A stretch of DNA of 64,000 nucleotides from Streptomyces sp. NBC_00582 (GCF_036345155.1 NZ_CP107772.1:3596001-3660000), one strand, 5' to 3'. Positions 54,401-63,089 are shown, counted from the stretch's first letter. Numbers and translations are program-made. Notes: generated from the sequence alone by a model not told the origin.

Positions 54401-55405
54401 TCAGCGTCGTTCGGGCTTCGCGCTGCGCGACATCAGCTCCTTGAGGGCGACGACCGGCGGCTTGCCCTCGTGGACGATGTCGACGACCGTCTCGGTGATG
54501 GGCATGTCGACGCCGTGCCGGCGAGCCAGATCGGCCACCGACTCGCAGGACTTGACGCCCTCGGCGGTCTGCTTGGTGACCGCGATGGTCTCCTCCAGGG
54601 TCATGCCCTTGCCGAGGTTGGTGCCGAAGGTGTGGTTGCGGGACAGGGGCGAGGAGCAGGTCGCGACCAGGTCGCCGAGGCCCGCGAGTCCGGAGAAGGT
54701 GAGCGGGTCGGCGCCCATGGCGAGGCCGAGCCGGGTGGTCTCGGCGAGCCCGCGGGTGATCAGCGAGCCCTTGGCGTTGTCGCCGAGGCCCATGCCGTCC
54801 GCGATGCCGACGGCCAGGCCGATGACGTTCTTCACCGCGCCGCCCAGCTCGCAGCCCACCACGTCGGTGTTGGTGTACGGGCGGAAGTAGGGGGTGTGGC
54901 AGGCCGTCTGCAGCTTCTGGGCGACGGCTTCGTCGGTGCAGGCGACCACGGAGGCGGCCGGCATCCGGGAGGCGATCTCACGCGCCAGGTTGGGTCCGGT
55001 GACCACGGCGACGCGGTCGCGGCCGACCTTGGCGACGTCCTCGATCACCTCGCTCATCCGCATGGTCGTACCGAGTTCGACGCCCTTCATCAGCGAGACG
55101 AGGACCGTGTGCGGGGCGAGCAGCGGGGACCACTCGGCGAGGTTGGCGCGCAGGGTCTGCGAGGGGATCGCGAGGACGGTGAAGTCGGCGCCGCGGGCGG
55201 CCTCGGCCGGGTCGGCGGTGGCGCGGAGGTTCTCGGGGAGTTCGACGCCGGGCAGGTAGTCCGGGTTGGTCCGGGTGGAGTTGACCGCGTCGGCGAGCTC
55301 GGGGCGGCGCGCCCACAACGTCACCTCGCAGCCCGCGTCGGCGAGGACCGTGCCGAAGGCGGTCCCCCAGGATCCGGTACCGAAGACGGCCGCCTTGACG
55401 GACAT
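54401..55405 (-). CDS. gpsA: Glycerol-3-phosphate dehydrogenase [NAD(P)+]
   Basis: Reduces dihydroxyacetone phosphate to sn-glycerol 3-phosphate for lipids. 334 residues from ATG 55405 (MSVKAAVFGTGSWGTAFGTV). NAD site GTGSWGTAFG, SLMKGVE, GPNLAREIASRMPAASVVAC, catalytic Lys in GGAVKNVIGLAVGIADGM, and LAGLGDLVATCSSPLSRN. Two bases after the acyltransferase gene; both act in early phospholipid synthesis. Confidence 0.95.
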   Translation of the reverse strand: MSVKAAVFGTGSWGTAFGTVLADAGCEVTLWARRPELADAVNSTRTNPDYLPGVELPENLRATADPAEAARGADFTVLAIPSQTLRANLAEWSPLLAPHTVLVSLMKGVELGTTMRMSEVIEDVAKVGRDRVAVVTGPNLAREIASRMPAASVVACTDEAVAQKLQTACHTPYFRPYTNTDVVGCELGGAVKNVIGLAVGIADGMGLGDNAKGSLITRGLAETTRLGLAMGADPLTFSGLAGLGDLVATCSSPLSRNHTFGTNLGKGMTLEETIAVTKQTAEGVKSCESVADLARRHGVDMPITETVVDIVHEGKPPVVALKELMSRSAKPERR

Positions 55406-55407
55406 GC

Positions 55408-56196
55408 TCACTTGCTGTTCTCCCCCTCGTGACTTGGCTGCGCACCGGTCTGCGCGCCGCTCTCCGCCTGGGTGCGGCGCCGCTGCTCGATCCGCTCCTG
55501 ACGCGGATCGTAGGGCGTCTCGGGCGCCTTCTCGCCGCGGATCTCCTCGAGCTGGCGGGTGACGGCGGCCATGATGACCTCGGTGGCCTCCTTGAGGACC
55601 TCCGTGGTCATCTCCTGGCCGTAGAAGCGCGAGAGGTCCACGGGCGGGCCCGCGAGCACATGGTGGGTCTTGCGCGGCAGGAGACGGGGCTTGGTGCTGT
55701 ACGGCGGCAGCAGCTCGTTGGCACCCCACTGGGCGACGGGGATCACGGGGCACTTGGTCTGCAGGGCGACCCGCGCGGCACCGGTCTTCGCCGTCATGGG
55801 CCACAGGTTCGGGTCGCGGGTGATGGTGCCCTCGGGGTAGAAGGCGACGCACTCGCCGCGCTCCACCGCGTCGATCGCGGCCCGGAAGGCGCTGAGGGCG
55901 TCCGTGGACTCGCGGTAGACGGGGATCTGCCCGGTGCCGCGCATCGCGGCGCCGACGAATCCCTTCTTGAAGAGACCGCTCTTCGCGAGGAATCGCGGCA
56001 CCCGTCCGGTGTTGTACTGGTAGTGCGCGTAGGCGAACGGGTCGACGTGGGAATTGTGGTTCACCGCGGTGATGAATCCACCCTCGGCCGGAATGTGCTC
56101 CATTCCGCGCCAGTCCCGCTTGATCAGAACCACCAGCCAGGGTTTGCAGAGGACCGCTGCGAAGCGGTACCAGAAGCCGATTCTGCGGCGGGGCAC
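55408..56196 (-). CDS. 1-acylglycerol-3-phosphate O-acyltransferase (PlsC family)
   Basis: 262 residues from GTG 56196 (VPRRRIGFWYRFAAVLCKPW). Acyltransferase motif NHNSHVDPFAYAHY (H-x4-D), then GTGQIPVYRESTDALSAFRA and FYPEGTITRDPNLWPMTAKT. Membrane-associated N-terminal helix (YRFAAVLCKPWLVVLIK). Adds the second acyl chain to lysophosphatidate. Upstream, a 12-bp direct repeat (about 56217-56250) is part of the longer open frame but not of the gene as called. Followed by gpsA. Confidence 0.92.
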   Translation of the reverse strand: MPRRRIGFWYRFAAVLCKPWLVVLIKRDWRGMEHIPAEGGFITAVNHNSHVDPFAYAHYQYNTGRVPRFLAKSGLFKKGFVGAAMRGTGQIPVYRESTDALSAFRAAIDAVERGECVAFYPEGTITRDPNLWPMTAKTGAARVALQTKCPVIPVAQWGANELLPPYSTKPRLLPRKTHHVLAGPPVDLSRFYGQEMTTEVLKEATEVIMAAVTRQLEEIRGEKAPETPYDPRQERIEQRRRTQAESGAQTGAQPSHEGENSK

Positions 56197-56389
56197 GCGG
56201 ACACCTTCCCTCTGGGACTTCTCTCGGTACTTCTCTCGGTACTTCTCACGCGGGCTTCTCTTCGGAGCCTGTGAGCCGCACAAGTGTCACCCCAGGCCGC
56301 CGGTCTGTCGAGAACACCGTACGCCCGACGCGTCGGCGTGCCGATGGGCCGGGTGACAATGGCCGCGACAAGAGAGGGACGGTACGCCG

Positions 56390-57028
56390 GTGCAGTGGAC
56401 CTTGGTCATACCTCTGAAGCCCTTGGCGCTGGCCAAGAGCAGGCTCGCGGACACCGCCGGGGACGAGTTGCGCCCGGGTCTGGCCCTCGCGTTCGCCGAG
56501 GACACGGTGGCGGCGGCGCTGGCCTGCGCGGCCGTGGGGGATGTGGTGGTCGTCACGGACGATCGGCCGGCGGGGCGCGCGCTGGCGGCCCTGGGGGCCC
56601 GGATCGTGCCCGACGAACCCCGCACCGGCCTGAACGCCGCCCTCACGCACGGGGCGGCCTTCGTACGGCGGACGCGTCCCGAAACCCCTCTCGCGGCACT
56701 GAACGCCGATCTCCCGGCACTGCGCCCGCCGGAATTGACCCGGGTGCTGGATGCGGCGGCGGAATTCCCGCGCGCATTTCTCGCCGATGCCGCCGGAATC
56801 GGCACCACTCTGCTGGCGGTCTCGGCGGACCGTGAATTGCTGCCGGCATTCGGCCCGGATTCCCGTGTTCGTCATCACGCCTCGGGCGCCGCGGAACTCC
56901 GTCTCACGGACGTCGATTCGGTACGCCAGGACGTGGACACCGGCGAGGACCTGCGTACGGCGCTGACGCTCGGGGTGGGGCCCCGGACGGCCGCGGCGGC
57001 CGCGCGGCTGCAGGGCATCGGGCAGTAG
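56390..57028 (+). CDS. cofC: 2-phospho-L-lactate guanylyltransferase CofC
   Basis: Activates 2-phospholactate (or phosphoenolpyruvate in bacteria) with GTP in coenzyme F420 synthesis. 212 residues, GTG start. N-terminal WTLVIPLKPLALAKSRLADT with the nucleotide-binding K-P-L-x-x-A-K-S-R-L pattern, VVVVTDD, GLNAALTHGAAFV, ALNADLPALRPPELTRVLDA. Divergent from plsC. Other F420 genes are not in the window. Confidence 0.92.
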   Translation: MQWTLVIPLKPLALAKSRLADTAGDELRPGLALAFAEDTVAAALACAAVGDVVVVTDDRPAGRALAALGARIVPDEPRTGLNAALTHGAAFVRRTRPETPLAALNADLPALRPPELTRVLDAAAEFPRAFLADAAGIGTTLLAVSADRELLPAFGPDSRVRHHASGAAELRLTDVDSVRQDVDTGEDLRTALTLGVGPRTAAAAARLQGIGQ

Positions 57029-57038
57029 GCTGCGCGTC

Positions 57039-57242
57039 ATGCAGGCGACCGCATACACGTACGACCCCGACACGCGCAGCGGGCAGGTGCTGCTCGACGA
57101 CGGCACTCCGGTGCCCTTCGACGCGCCGGCGTTCGACGCGGGCGGGCTGCGGCTGCTGCGGCCGGGCCAGCGGGTGCGGATCGAGGTGGAGGGGCCGCAG
57201 GACAGCCCGAGGATCACGCTGGTGACGCTGCAGACCTTCTGA
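57039..57242 (+). CDS. Small OB-fold/cold-shock-like protein
   Basis: 67 residues, ATG 57039, ten bases after the cofC stop, so probably the same transcript. Sequence TAYTYDPDTRSGQVLLDDGT and LLRPGQRVRIEVEGPQDSPR suggests a cold-shock/OB β-barrel, but the aromatic RNP motifs of CspA are absent. Conserved-looking and well biased; function unknown. Confidence 0.75.
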   Translation: MQATAYTYDPDTRSGQVLLDDGTPVPFDAPAFDAGGLRLLRPGQRVRIEVEGPQDSPRITLVTLQTF

Positions 57243-57308
57243 GGCGGCCCGTCGGAGGCCTTCGGGGCCCTGCGCGGACCTTCGGGGTGCGAGGTCGTGG
57301 ACACGCCG

Positions 57309-57339
57309 CGGGCCGGGCTCCGTGAGGGAGTCCGGCCCG
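57309..57339. terminator. Terminator between small OB-like gene and hupS
   Basis: CGGGCCGGGCTCC / GGAGTCCGGCCCG: 13-bp stem with one mismatch and five-base loop, between two convergent genes. Confidence 0.75.
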
Positions 57340-57370
57340 GCGCGTGAGTGCCCTTGCGTGCCGTCGGTGT

Positions 57371-58030
57371 CTACGGCTGGCGGGCGGTGGCCTTCTTGGC
57401 GGTGGTGGTCTTGCGCGCGGTCGACTTCTTGGCCGGGGCCTTCTTGGCGGTGGCCTTCTTCGCCGGGGTGGTCGTCTTCTTCGCGGCGGTCGACTTGGCG
57501 GTGGTGGTCTTCTTGGCGGCGGCCGTGGTCTTCTTGGCCGCGGCGGTCGTCTTCTTCGCGGTGGTCTTCTTGGCGGCGGCCGTGGTCTTCTTCGCGGCGG
57601 CCGTCGTCTTCTTCGCGGGGGCGGTCTTCTTCGCGGCGGCGGTCTTGGTGGTGGCCTTCTTCGCCGCGGCCTTCTTGACCGTGGCGGAGGCACCGCCGGT
57701 CAGGCTGCCCTTGGGGGCCTTCTTGACCGCGACCTCGCCGCCGCGCGGCAGCTTCTTGGAGCCGCTCACCAGGTCCTTGAAGCCCTGGCCTGCGCGGAAG
57801 CGCGGAACGGACGTCTTCTTGACCCGAACACGCTCGCCCGTCTGGGGGTTGCGAGCGTAGCGGGCCGGCCGGTCGACCTTCTCGAACGAACCGAAACCGG
57901 TGACCGAGACCCGGTCTCCTGCGACGGTCGCGCGGACGATGGCGTCCAGGACCGCGTCGACCGCGTCGGCGGCCTGCTGGCGGCCGCCCAGCTTGTCGGC
58001 AATCGCTTCTACGAGCTGCGCCTTGTTCAC
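57371..58030 (-). CDS. hupS: HU-like nucleoid protein with histone-H1-like tail (HupS)
   Basis: 219 residues. Residues 1-92 are an HU domain: MNKAQLVEAIADKLGGRQQA, VSVTGFGSFEKVDRPARYAR, NPQTGERVRVKKTSVPRFRA, QGFKDLVS. Residues about 100-219 are a tail of Lys, Ala, Thr and Pro with repeated AAAKKTT and AKKTTA blocks, like histone H1. In Streptomyces HupS is the sporulation-linked HU paralogue that compacts the spore nucleoid. A good promoter lies upstream. Confidence 0.94.
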   Translation of the reverse strand: MNKAQLVEAIADKLGGRQQAADAVDAVLDAIVRATVAGDRVSVTGFGSFEKVDRPARYARNPQTGERVRVKKTSVPRFRAGQGFKDLVSGSKKLPRGGEVAVKKAPKGSLTGGASATVKKAAAKKATTKTAAAKKTAPAKKTTAAAKKTTAAAKKTTAKKTTAAAKKTTAAAKKTTTAKSTAAKKTTTPAKKATAKKAPAKKSTARKTTTAKKATARQP

Positions 58031-58081
58031 GTCTTCCCCTTCGGAGACCTCGCCAGAACGAAAGTGTTCAAGCTTTTTCGC

Positions 58082-58110
58082 ACGTTAGGCAGATATATAC
58101 CGCAAATCAA
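58082..58110 (-). promoter_or_regulatory. hupS promoter
   Basis: Minus strand TTGATT-N17-TAACGT (-35 at 58110-58105, -10 at 58087-58082), 52 bp before the hupS ATG, in the most AT-rich part of this neighbourhood (TATATA). It fits a vegetative (HrdB-type) or stress sigma promoter. Confidence 0.6.
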
Positions 58111-58167
58111 ACACGAAACGGGCTAATCACCCTTGTGCCGCAACGAACTCGGCTGTTCCGGAGGCGA

Positions 58168-58398
58168 TCAACGCCCCTCTTCGGGCATTCGCCCCTCGTC
58201 GAGGTCCGTCATGAACCGCTCCAGACGCCTTGTCGCATCGGCGAGATCGTGCTTGGCCGCGGCCGTAATGACCAGCAGCTTCCGGGTCAGCGCCATCCGT
58301 ACGCCCTCCGGGACTTGCAGTGCGCGCACTCTTGTGTGCGCTTCCTTGAGTTGGCTCGCGACCGCCGTATAGAGCTCGAGTTGGCCGTCGTGTTCCAT
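58168..58398 (-). CDS. Small conserved helical protein, unknown function
   Basis: 76 residues from ATG 58398 (MEHDGQLELYTAVASQLKEA). Alpha-helical and charged: LKEAHTRVRALQVPEGVRMA, KLLVITAAAKHDLADATRRL, ERFMTDLDEGRMPEEGR. It has the look of a conserved streptomycete protein, but I do not recognise a family. The longer frame upstream is arginine- and glycine-rich and looks like a shadow. Transcribed towards hupS; 137 bp between them. Confidence 0.7.
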   Translation of the reverse strand: MEHDGQLELYTAVASQLKEAHTRVRALQVPEGVRMALTRKLLVITAAAKHDLADATRRLERFMTDLDEGRMPEEGR

Positions 58399-58584
58399 GC
58401 ACAGATTGTGCCATCTGGGGCGAGTTGTCGCCCGCCCAGGGGGCAACTGCCGCCTCAAACGGCCGCCCGGGCATCGACGGGGGCCACGTCCACACAGGGC
58501 GCGTACCCCGGCAACCACCCCTCTAACGTGGGAAGTTGGGAGAAACAGCGAAGGTTCGGGAGCGCGTGGGAGCCCAGACACGGC

Positions 58585-58615
58585 TGTACCCCCGATCGGA
58601 CCGATCGGGGGTACA
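58585..58615 (-). terminator. Hairpin after leuCD
   Basis: Near-perfect palindrome of 31 bp, TGTACCCCCGATCGG-A-CCGATCGGGGGTACA, about 50 bp past the leuD stop. A one-base centre would need a few loop bases opened; a terminator for leuCD is likely. Confidence 0.7.
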
Positions 58616-58663
58616 GGAGGGGTGTTGGGCTGGCCGAAACTCGACTTGCCCCGGCGCTCCGGG

Positions 58664-59257
58664 TCAGACCTGGAGCGTCCTCGGCTTGTAGGACGGACGC
58701 TTGGCCTCGTACGCGGCGATGTCCGCCTCGTTCTGCAGGGTGATGGAGATGTCGTCCAGCCCGTTCAGCAGCCGCCAGCGGGAGTTCTCGTCCAGCTCGA
58801 AGGAGGCGGTGAGGCCCTCGGCGCGCACCTCACGCGCCTCAAGGTCCACAGTGACCTCAGCAGTCGGGTCGTTCTCCGTGAGCTCCCACAGCGCGTCCAC
58901 GATCTTCTGGTCGAGGACCACCGTGAGCAGGCCGTTCTTCAGCGAGTTGCCGCGGAAGATGTCGGCGAAGCGGGAGGAGATCACGGCCTTGAAGCCGTAG
59001 TTCTGCAGCGCCCAGACGGCGTGCTCACGGGAGGAGCCGGTGCCGAAGTCGGGGCCTGCGACCAGCACGGTCGCGCCCTCGCGCTCGGGCTGGTTGAGGA
59101 TGAACGACGAGTCCTTGCGCCAGGCCTCGAACAGCCCGTCCTCGAAACCGTCCCGCGTCACCTTCTTGAGCCAGTGAGCAGGGATGATCTGGTCGGTGTC
59201 GACGTTGGAGCGGCGCAGCGGGACGGCCCGGCCGGTGTGCGAGGTGAATGCTTCCAT
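58664..59257 (-). CDS. leuD: 3-isopropylmalate dehydratase small subunit
   Basis: 197 residues. With LeuC isomerises 2- to 3-isopropylmalate in leucine synthesis. [60 protein letters not shown], all diagnostic. Six bases after leuC, so the two are coupled. Confidence 0.96.
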   Translation of the reverse strand: MEAFTSHTGRAVPLRRSNVDTDQIIPAHWLKKVTRDGFEDGLFEAWRKDSSFILNQPEREGATVLVAGPDFGTGSSREHAVWALQNYGFKAVISSRFADIFRGNSLKNGLLTVVLDQKIVDALWELTENDPTAEVTVDLEAREVRAEGLTASFELDENSRWRLLNGLDDISITLQNEADIAAYEAKRPSYKPRTLQV

Positions 59258-59263
59258 GACTGA

Positions 59264-60691
59264 TCAGACTCCAGCGGGCGCGGGGGTGTCGGCGGACAGG
59301 TCGGCCGGGGAGGCCAGGTGGCCCAGGACGGCCGTGGCGGCCGCGACCTGCGGCGACACCAGGTGCGTACGACCGCCCTTGCCCTGCCGGCCCTCGAAGT
59401 TGCGGTTGGAGGTGGAGGCGGAGCGCTCGCCGGGGGCCAGCTGGTCGGGGTTCATGCCGAGGCACATCGAGCAGCCCGCGTGCCGCCATTCGGCGCCGGC
59501 CTCCTTGAAGACCACGTCCAGGCCCTCGGAGACGGCCTGCAGACCGACCCGGGCGGAGCCAGGGACGACCAGCATCCGTACGCCGTCGGCGACTTTGCGG
59601 CCCTTCACGAGTTCGGCGGCGGCGCGCAGGTCCTCGATGCGGCCGTTGGTGCAGGAACCTACGAAGACGGTGTCCACCTTGATGGAGCGCAGCGGCTGTC
59701 CGGCCTCCAACCCCATGTACTCCAGGGCCTTTTCGGCGGCGAGGCGCTCCGAGGCGTCTTCGTACGAAGCCGGGTCGGGGACGTCCGCCGAAAGCGGCGC
59801 GCCCTGGCCCGGGTTGGTGCCCCAGGTGACGAACGGCGAGAGGGAGGCGGCGTCGATGACGACCTCGGCGTCGAAGACCGCGTCCTCGTCCGTCTTCAGC
59901 GTCTTCCAGTACGCGACGGCGGCGTCCCAGTCCTCGCCCTCGGGGGCGTGCGGACGGCCCTTGAGGTAGTCGAAGGTGGTCTGGTCGGGGGCGATCATGC
60001 CCGCGCGGGCGCCGGCCTCGATCGACATGTTGCAGATGGTCATCCGCGCCTCCATCGAGAGCTTCTCGATGGCGGAGCCGCGGTACTCCAGGACATAGCC
60101 CTGGCCGCCGCCGGTGCCGATCTTCGCGATGATCGCCAGGATCAGGTCCTTGGCGGTGACGCCCTCGGGCAGCTCGCCGTCGACCGTGATCGCCATGGTC
60201 TTGGGGCGGACCAGCGGCAGCGTCTGGGTGGCCAGCACATGCTCGACCTGCGAGGTGCCGATGCCGAACGCCAGACCGCCGAAGGCGCCGTGCGTGGAGG
60301 TGTGGGAGTCGCCGCAGACGACGGTCATCCCGGGCTGGGTCAGACCGAGCTGCGGGCCGACGACGTGCACGACACCCTGCTCGACGTCGCCCAGCGGGTG
60401 CAGCCGGACCCCGAACTCGGCGGCGTTCTTGCGCAGCGTCTCGAGCTGGACCCGGGAGACCGGGTCCGCGATCGGCTTGTCGATGTCGAGGGTCGGGGTG
60501 TTGTGGTCCTCGGTCGCGATGGTCAGGTCGAGCCGGCGCACCTGGCGTCCGCTCTTGCGCAGTCCGTCGAAGGCCTGGGGGCTGGTCACCTCGTGCAGCA
60601 GGTGCAGATCGATGAAGAGGAGGTCGGGCTCGCCCTCGGCGCGCCGGACGACATGGTCGTCCCAGACCTTCTCCGCGAGTGTCCTACCCAT
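59264..60691 (-). CDS. leuC: 3-isopropylmalate dehydratase large subunit
   Basis: 475 residues from ATG 60691 ([20 protein letters not shown]). Aconitase-family iron-sulphur enzyme. [60 protein letters not shown] (first cluster Cys), [20 protein letters not shown] (second and third Cys), [20 protein letters not shown]. Divergent from ndgR, known to control leuCD in Streptomyces. The upstream region has repeated CGTTTCAC-like sites. Confidence 0.96.
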   Translation of the reverse strand: MGRTLAEKVWDDHVVRRAEGEPDLLFIDLHLLHEVTSPQAFDGLRKSGRQVRRLDLTIATEDHNTPTLDIDKPIADPVSRVQLETLRKNAAEFGVRLHPLGDVEQGVVHVVGPQLGLTQPGMTVVCGDSHTSTHGAFGGLAFGIGTSQVEHVLATQTLPLVRPKTMAITVDGELPEGVTAKDLILAIIAKIGTGGGQGYVLEYRGSAIEKLSMEARMTICNMSIEAGARAGMIAPDQTTFDYLKGRPHAPEGEDWDAAVAYWKTLKTDEDAVFDAEVVIDAASLSPFVTWGTNPGQGAPLSADVPDPASYEDASERLAAEKALEYMGLEAGQPLRSIKVDTVFVGSCTNGRIEDLRAAAELVKGRKVADGVRMLVVPGSARVGLQAVSEGLDVVFKEAGAEWRHAGCSMCLGMNPDQLAPGERSASTSNRNFEGRQGKGGRTHLVSPQVAAATAVLGHLASPADLSADTPAPAGV

Positions 60692-60826
60692 CGCTTTCCC
60701 TCCGGCCGGCAATGACGCACCGGCCCAACTAGAGATCTTGTGGAGGCGACGCCCTCGGGCCCCTGTTCCCGGGCACCCGCCGCCAGGCCCGTCGGTCTTC
60801 GGGCCGCCATGCATCCAAGGGTTGCG

Positions 60827-60883
60827 CGTCTCACGGAAAAATGAACTTGCGTTTCACAGAGTGAGACGGGAATATCGTTTCAT
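60827..60883. promoter_or_regulatory. Operator-like repeats between leuC and ndgR
   Basis: Sites: CGTCTCAC (60827), CGTTTCAC (60850), its inverted partner GTGAGACG (60861-60868) and CGTTTCAT (60876, overlapping the ndgR start). The second and third form a near-palindrome CGTTTCAC-AGA-GTGAGACG. Regular spacing of 23-26 bp suggests binding by an IclR-type dimer or tetramer, most likely NdgR itself (known to regulate leuCD). No DNA-binding data are available here. Confidence 0.6.
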
Positions 60884-61598
60884 GGACAACAGTAGCGGCG
60901 TGGGCGTTCTGGACAAGGCAGCCCTTGTCCTGAGCGCCCTGGAGTCCGGTCCGGCCACCCTCGCGGGACTGGTCGCGGCCACCGGACTCGCACGACCCAC
61001 GGCCCACCGGCTGGCCGTGGCATTGGAACACCACCGAATGGTGGCGCGCGACATGCAGGGCCGTTTCATCCTCGGCCCCCGCCTCGCCGAACTCGCGGCG
61101 GCGGCGGGCGAGGACCGTCTCCTCGCGACGGCGGGCCCGGTGCTCACCCACCTCCGTGACGTGACGGGCGAGAGCGCGCAGCTCTACCGCCGCCAGGGCG
61201 ACATGCGCATCTGCGTCGCCGCGGCGGAGCGCCTGTCCGGCCTGCGGGACACGGTCCCGGTCGGCTCCACGCTCACGATGAAGGCCGGTTCCTCGGCCCA
61301 GATCCTCATGGCCTGGGAGGAGCCGGAGCGCCTCCACCGCGGCCTGCAGGGCGCCCGCTTCACCGCGACCGCCCTGTCCGGTGTACGACGCCGTGGCTGG
61401 GCCCAGTCGATCGGCGAGCGCGAGCCGGGCGTCGCCTCGGTCTCCGCCCCCGTCCGCGGCCCCTCGAACCGCGTCGTGGCCGCCGTCTCGGTCTCGGGCC
61501 CCATCGAACGCCTGACCCGCCACCCCGGCCGTATGCACGCCCAGGCGGTCATCGACGCGGCAGGGCGCCTGTCGGAGGCCCTGCGCCGCACGGGCTGA
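60882..61598 (+). CDS. ndgR: IclR-family regulator NdgR
   Basis: 238 residues from ATG 60882. N-terminal winged helix (VLDKAALVLSALESGPATLA, GLVAATGLARPTAHRLAVAL), C-terminal effector domain (GPVLTHLRDVTGESAQLYRR to PIERLTRHPGRMHAQAVIDA). Matches NdgR, the amino-acid-responsive regulator of leucine and other amino-acid genes and of antibiotic production in S. coelicolor. The effector domain lacks recognisable ligand residues I can name. Divergent from leuC. Confidence 0.92.
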   Translation: MDNSSGVGVLDKAALVLSALESGPATLAGLVAATGLARPTAHRLAVALEHHRMVARDMQGRFILGPRLAELAAAAGEDRLLATAGPVLTHLRDVTGESAQLYRRQGDMRICVAAAERLSGLRDTVPVGSTLTMKAGSSAQILMAWEEPERLHRGLQGARFTATALSGVRRRGWAQSIGEREPGVASVSAPVRGPSNRVVAAVSVSGPIERLTRHPGRMHAQAVIDAAGRLSEALRRTG

Positions 61599-61750
61599 AC
61601 GGGACATCCGCCACCAGGGCCGGCCTCAACGCCGCGGCAGGCCCTGAGGAGGGTGACTTCCGCACAAGGGCTCAGGGCTCCCACGTCAAGGGGCGGGCGC
61701 GGGGCACGGCGGGACCGGCCCCCACCGAGCAGCACGCGCCGACGAAACAG

Positions 61751-61795
61751 AAAATGGCCCCCCATCTCAGCACATCGGCTGAGGCGAGGAGCCAT
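61751..61795 (-). terminator. Terminator of the tRNA operon
   Basis: Minus strand: imperfect 17-bp stem (TGGCTCCTCGCCTCAGC with GCTGAGATGGGGGGCCA) and then ATTTTCTGTTTCG. Lies eight bases past the last tRNA-Glu, and is T-rich, so it looks like an intrinsic terminator. Confidence 0.7.
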
Positions 61796-61802
61796 CGTCC
61801 CG

Positions 61803-61875
61803 TACCCCCGACCGGATTCGAACCGGCGCTACCGCCTTGAGAGGGCGGCGTGCTAGGCCGCTACACAACGGGGGC
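61803..61875 (-). tRNA. tRNA-Glu (CTC)
   Basis: 73-base cloverleaf. Acceptor GCCCCCG with CGGGGGT, D-arm GTAGCGGCCTAGC, anticodon loop with CTC, T-arm CCGGTTCGAATCCGG. The CCA end is not encoded. Last of five tRNAs in transcription order. Confidence 0.96.
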
Positions 61876-61903
61876 GTGGACACTGCGTTTCCGCAGGTCC
61901 GAG

Positions 61904-61975
61904 CTGGTCTACCTGGACTCGAACCAAGACTAACTGAACCAGAATCAGTCGTGCTGCCAATTACACCATAGACCA
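61904..61975 (-). tRNA. tRNA-Gln (CTG)
   Basis: 72-base cloverleaf. Acceptor TGGTCTA with TAGACCA, anticodon loop TTCTGGT (anticodon CTG), T-arm CTTGGTTCGAGTCCAGG (one mismatch-like pair), no encoded CCA. Differs from the other Gln gene at the acceptor (TGGTCTA versus TGGCCTA), with matching changes on both arms. Confidence 0.96.
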
Positions 61976-61996
61976 ATGTGGTTTAGACCAGTTCAG

Positions 61997-62069
61997 TACC
62001 CCCGACCGGATTCGAACCGGCGCTACCGCCTTGAGAGGGCGGCGTGCTAGGCCGCTACACAACGGGGGC
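61997..62069 (-). tRNA. tRNA-Glu (CTC)
   Basis: 73-base copy identical in sequence to the tRNA-Glu at 61803-61875. Confidence 0.96.
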
Positions 62070-62098
62070 CCTGGCGATCCCGAGTTGATCGAGATCAG

Positions 62099-62171
62099 TA
62101 CCCCCGACCGGATTCGAACCGGCGCTACTGCCTTGAGAGGGCAGCGTGCTAGGCCGCTACACAACGGGGGC
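62099..62171 (-). tRNA. tRNA-Glu (CTC)
   Basis: 73-base tRNA-Glu differing from the other two by paired changes in the anticodon stem (CTGCC / GGCAG in place of CCGCC / GGCGG, plus-strand reading), keeping the pairing and the CTC anticodon. Confidence 0.96.
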
Positions 62172-62192
62172 TTTGCAGATGAGCTCTGCGAG

Positions 62193-62264
62193 CTGGCCTA
62201 CCTGGACTCGAACCAAGACTAACTGAACCAGAATCAGTCGTGCTGCCAATTACACCATAGGCCA
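62193..62264 (-). tRNA. tRNA-Gln (CTG)
   Basis: 72-base cloverleaf with acceptor TGGCCTA / TAGGCCA and anticodon CTG. First tRNA of the Gln-Glu-Glu-Gln-Glu array, which is transcribed away from the HAD gene and ends at the terminator near 61770. Confidence 0.96.
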
Positions 62265-62354
62265 CTGGAACGCAAGCCCCGAAGGGGATCTTGTTCTAGT
62301 TTCGCGCTTCGGGTTTCCGGCCTTCCGGCCCGCTCCCTCGGCGCAGGAAGAACA

Positions 62355-63089
62355 TTACCCGAAGGTGGACGGGGCTCCAAAACGGGTATCCGCGCCGAGG
62401 ATCGCGGGGAGTTCGGCGAGGGTGGCGATCCGATGCCGGCCGGGCGGCACCTCGACGGTCGCCGTACCGCCGTAGCGGTCGATCCACACCGAGAGCAGAC
62501 CGGCGTCGGCGGCGCCCCGTCCGTCGATCTCGGGGTGGTCGCCGACGTACGCCACCTCGTGCGGGGCCAGCTCCAGGGCGTCGCAGGCGGCGAGGAAGGC
62601 GGCGGCCTCCGGCTTGGACACGCCCAGCTCGGCCGCGCACAGGATGGTCTCGAAGCGGTCGTGCACCCCGAGCACGCGCAGCTTGTGGTCCTGGACGGTG
62701 AGGCTGGAGTTGGACAGCACCGCGTGCCGGTGGCTGGCGGCGAGGGCGTCCAGGGTGGGCAGCACGTCGGGGAAAAGCGCCCAGGCGGCCTCGTAGTGCC
62801 CGAGGTAGCGCCGGAACCAGTCGTCGGCCTCGGCGTCGGTGAGCTCCGGCCGGCCCAGGAAGACCCGCACCCGGTCCCGCCGCTGCCCCTCGAAGGTGAC
62901 CTCGCCCGCGGAGAAGCGCGCCCACTGCTGATCGGTGACCTCCCGCCACCGGTCGAGGGCCTGCTCCGCGGTCCCGTACCCCTCCAGCAGCCTCTCGGCC
63001 ACCAGATGCCCCCGCATGCCCTCGCGGTCGGCGGTCGTGTAGTCGAAGAGGGTGTCGTCAACGTCCCAGACCACGGCACGAATGCTCAT
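62355..63089 (-). CDS. HAD-superfamily hydrolase
   Basis: 244 residues from ATG 63089. Motif I DVDDTLFDYT (nucleophile Asp), motif II SNSS, motif III Lys in GVSKPEAAAFLAACD, motif IV VGDHPEIDGRGAADAGL. Resembles HAD-IA phosphatases such as YjjG-type pyrimidine nucleotidases; the substrate is not readable. Divergent from the RelE-like gene (36 bp between starts). About 90 bp upstream of the tRNA array on the same strand. Confidence 0.9.
   Translation of the reverse strand: MSIRAVVWDVDDTLFDYTTADREGMRGHLVAERLLEGYGTAEQALDRWREVTDQQWARFSAGEVTFEGQRRDRVRVFLGRPELTDAEADDWFRRYLGHYEAAWALFPDVLPTLDALAASHRHAVLSNSSLTVQDHKLRVLGVHDRFETILCAAELGVSKPEAAAFLAACDALELAPHEVAYVGDHPEIDGRGAADAGLLSVWIDRYGGTATVEVPPGRHRIATLAELPAILGADTRFGAPSTFG

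Noticed and set aside
57214..57693. Proline/arginine-rich minus-strand open frame
   Set aside because: A shifted reading of the hupS lysine-alanine repeats.
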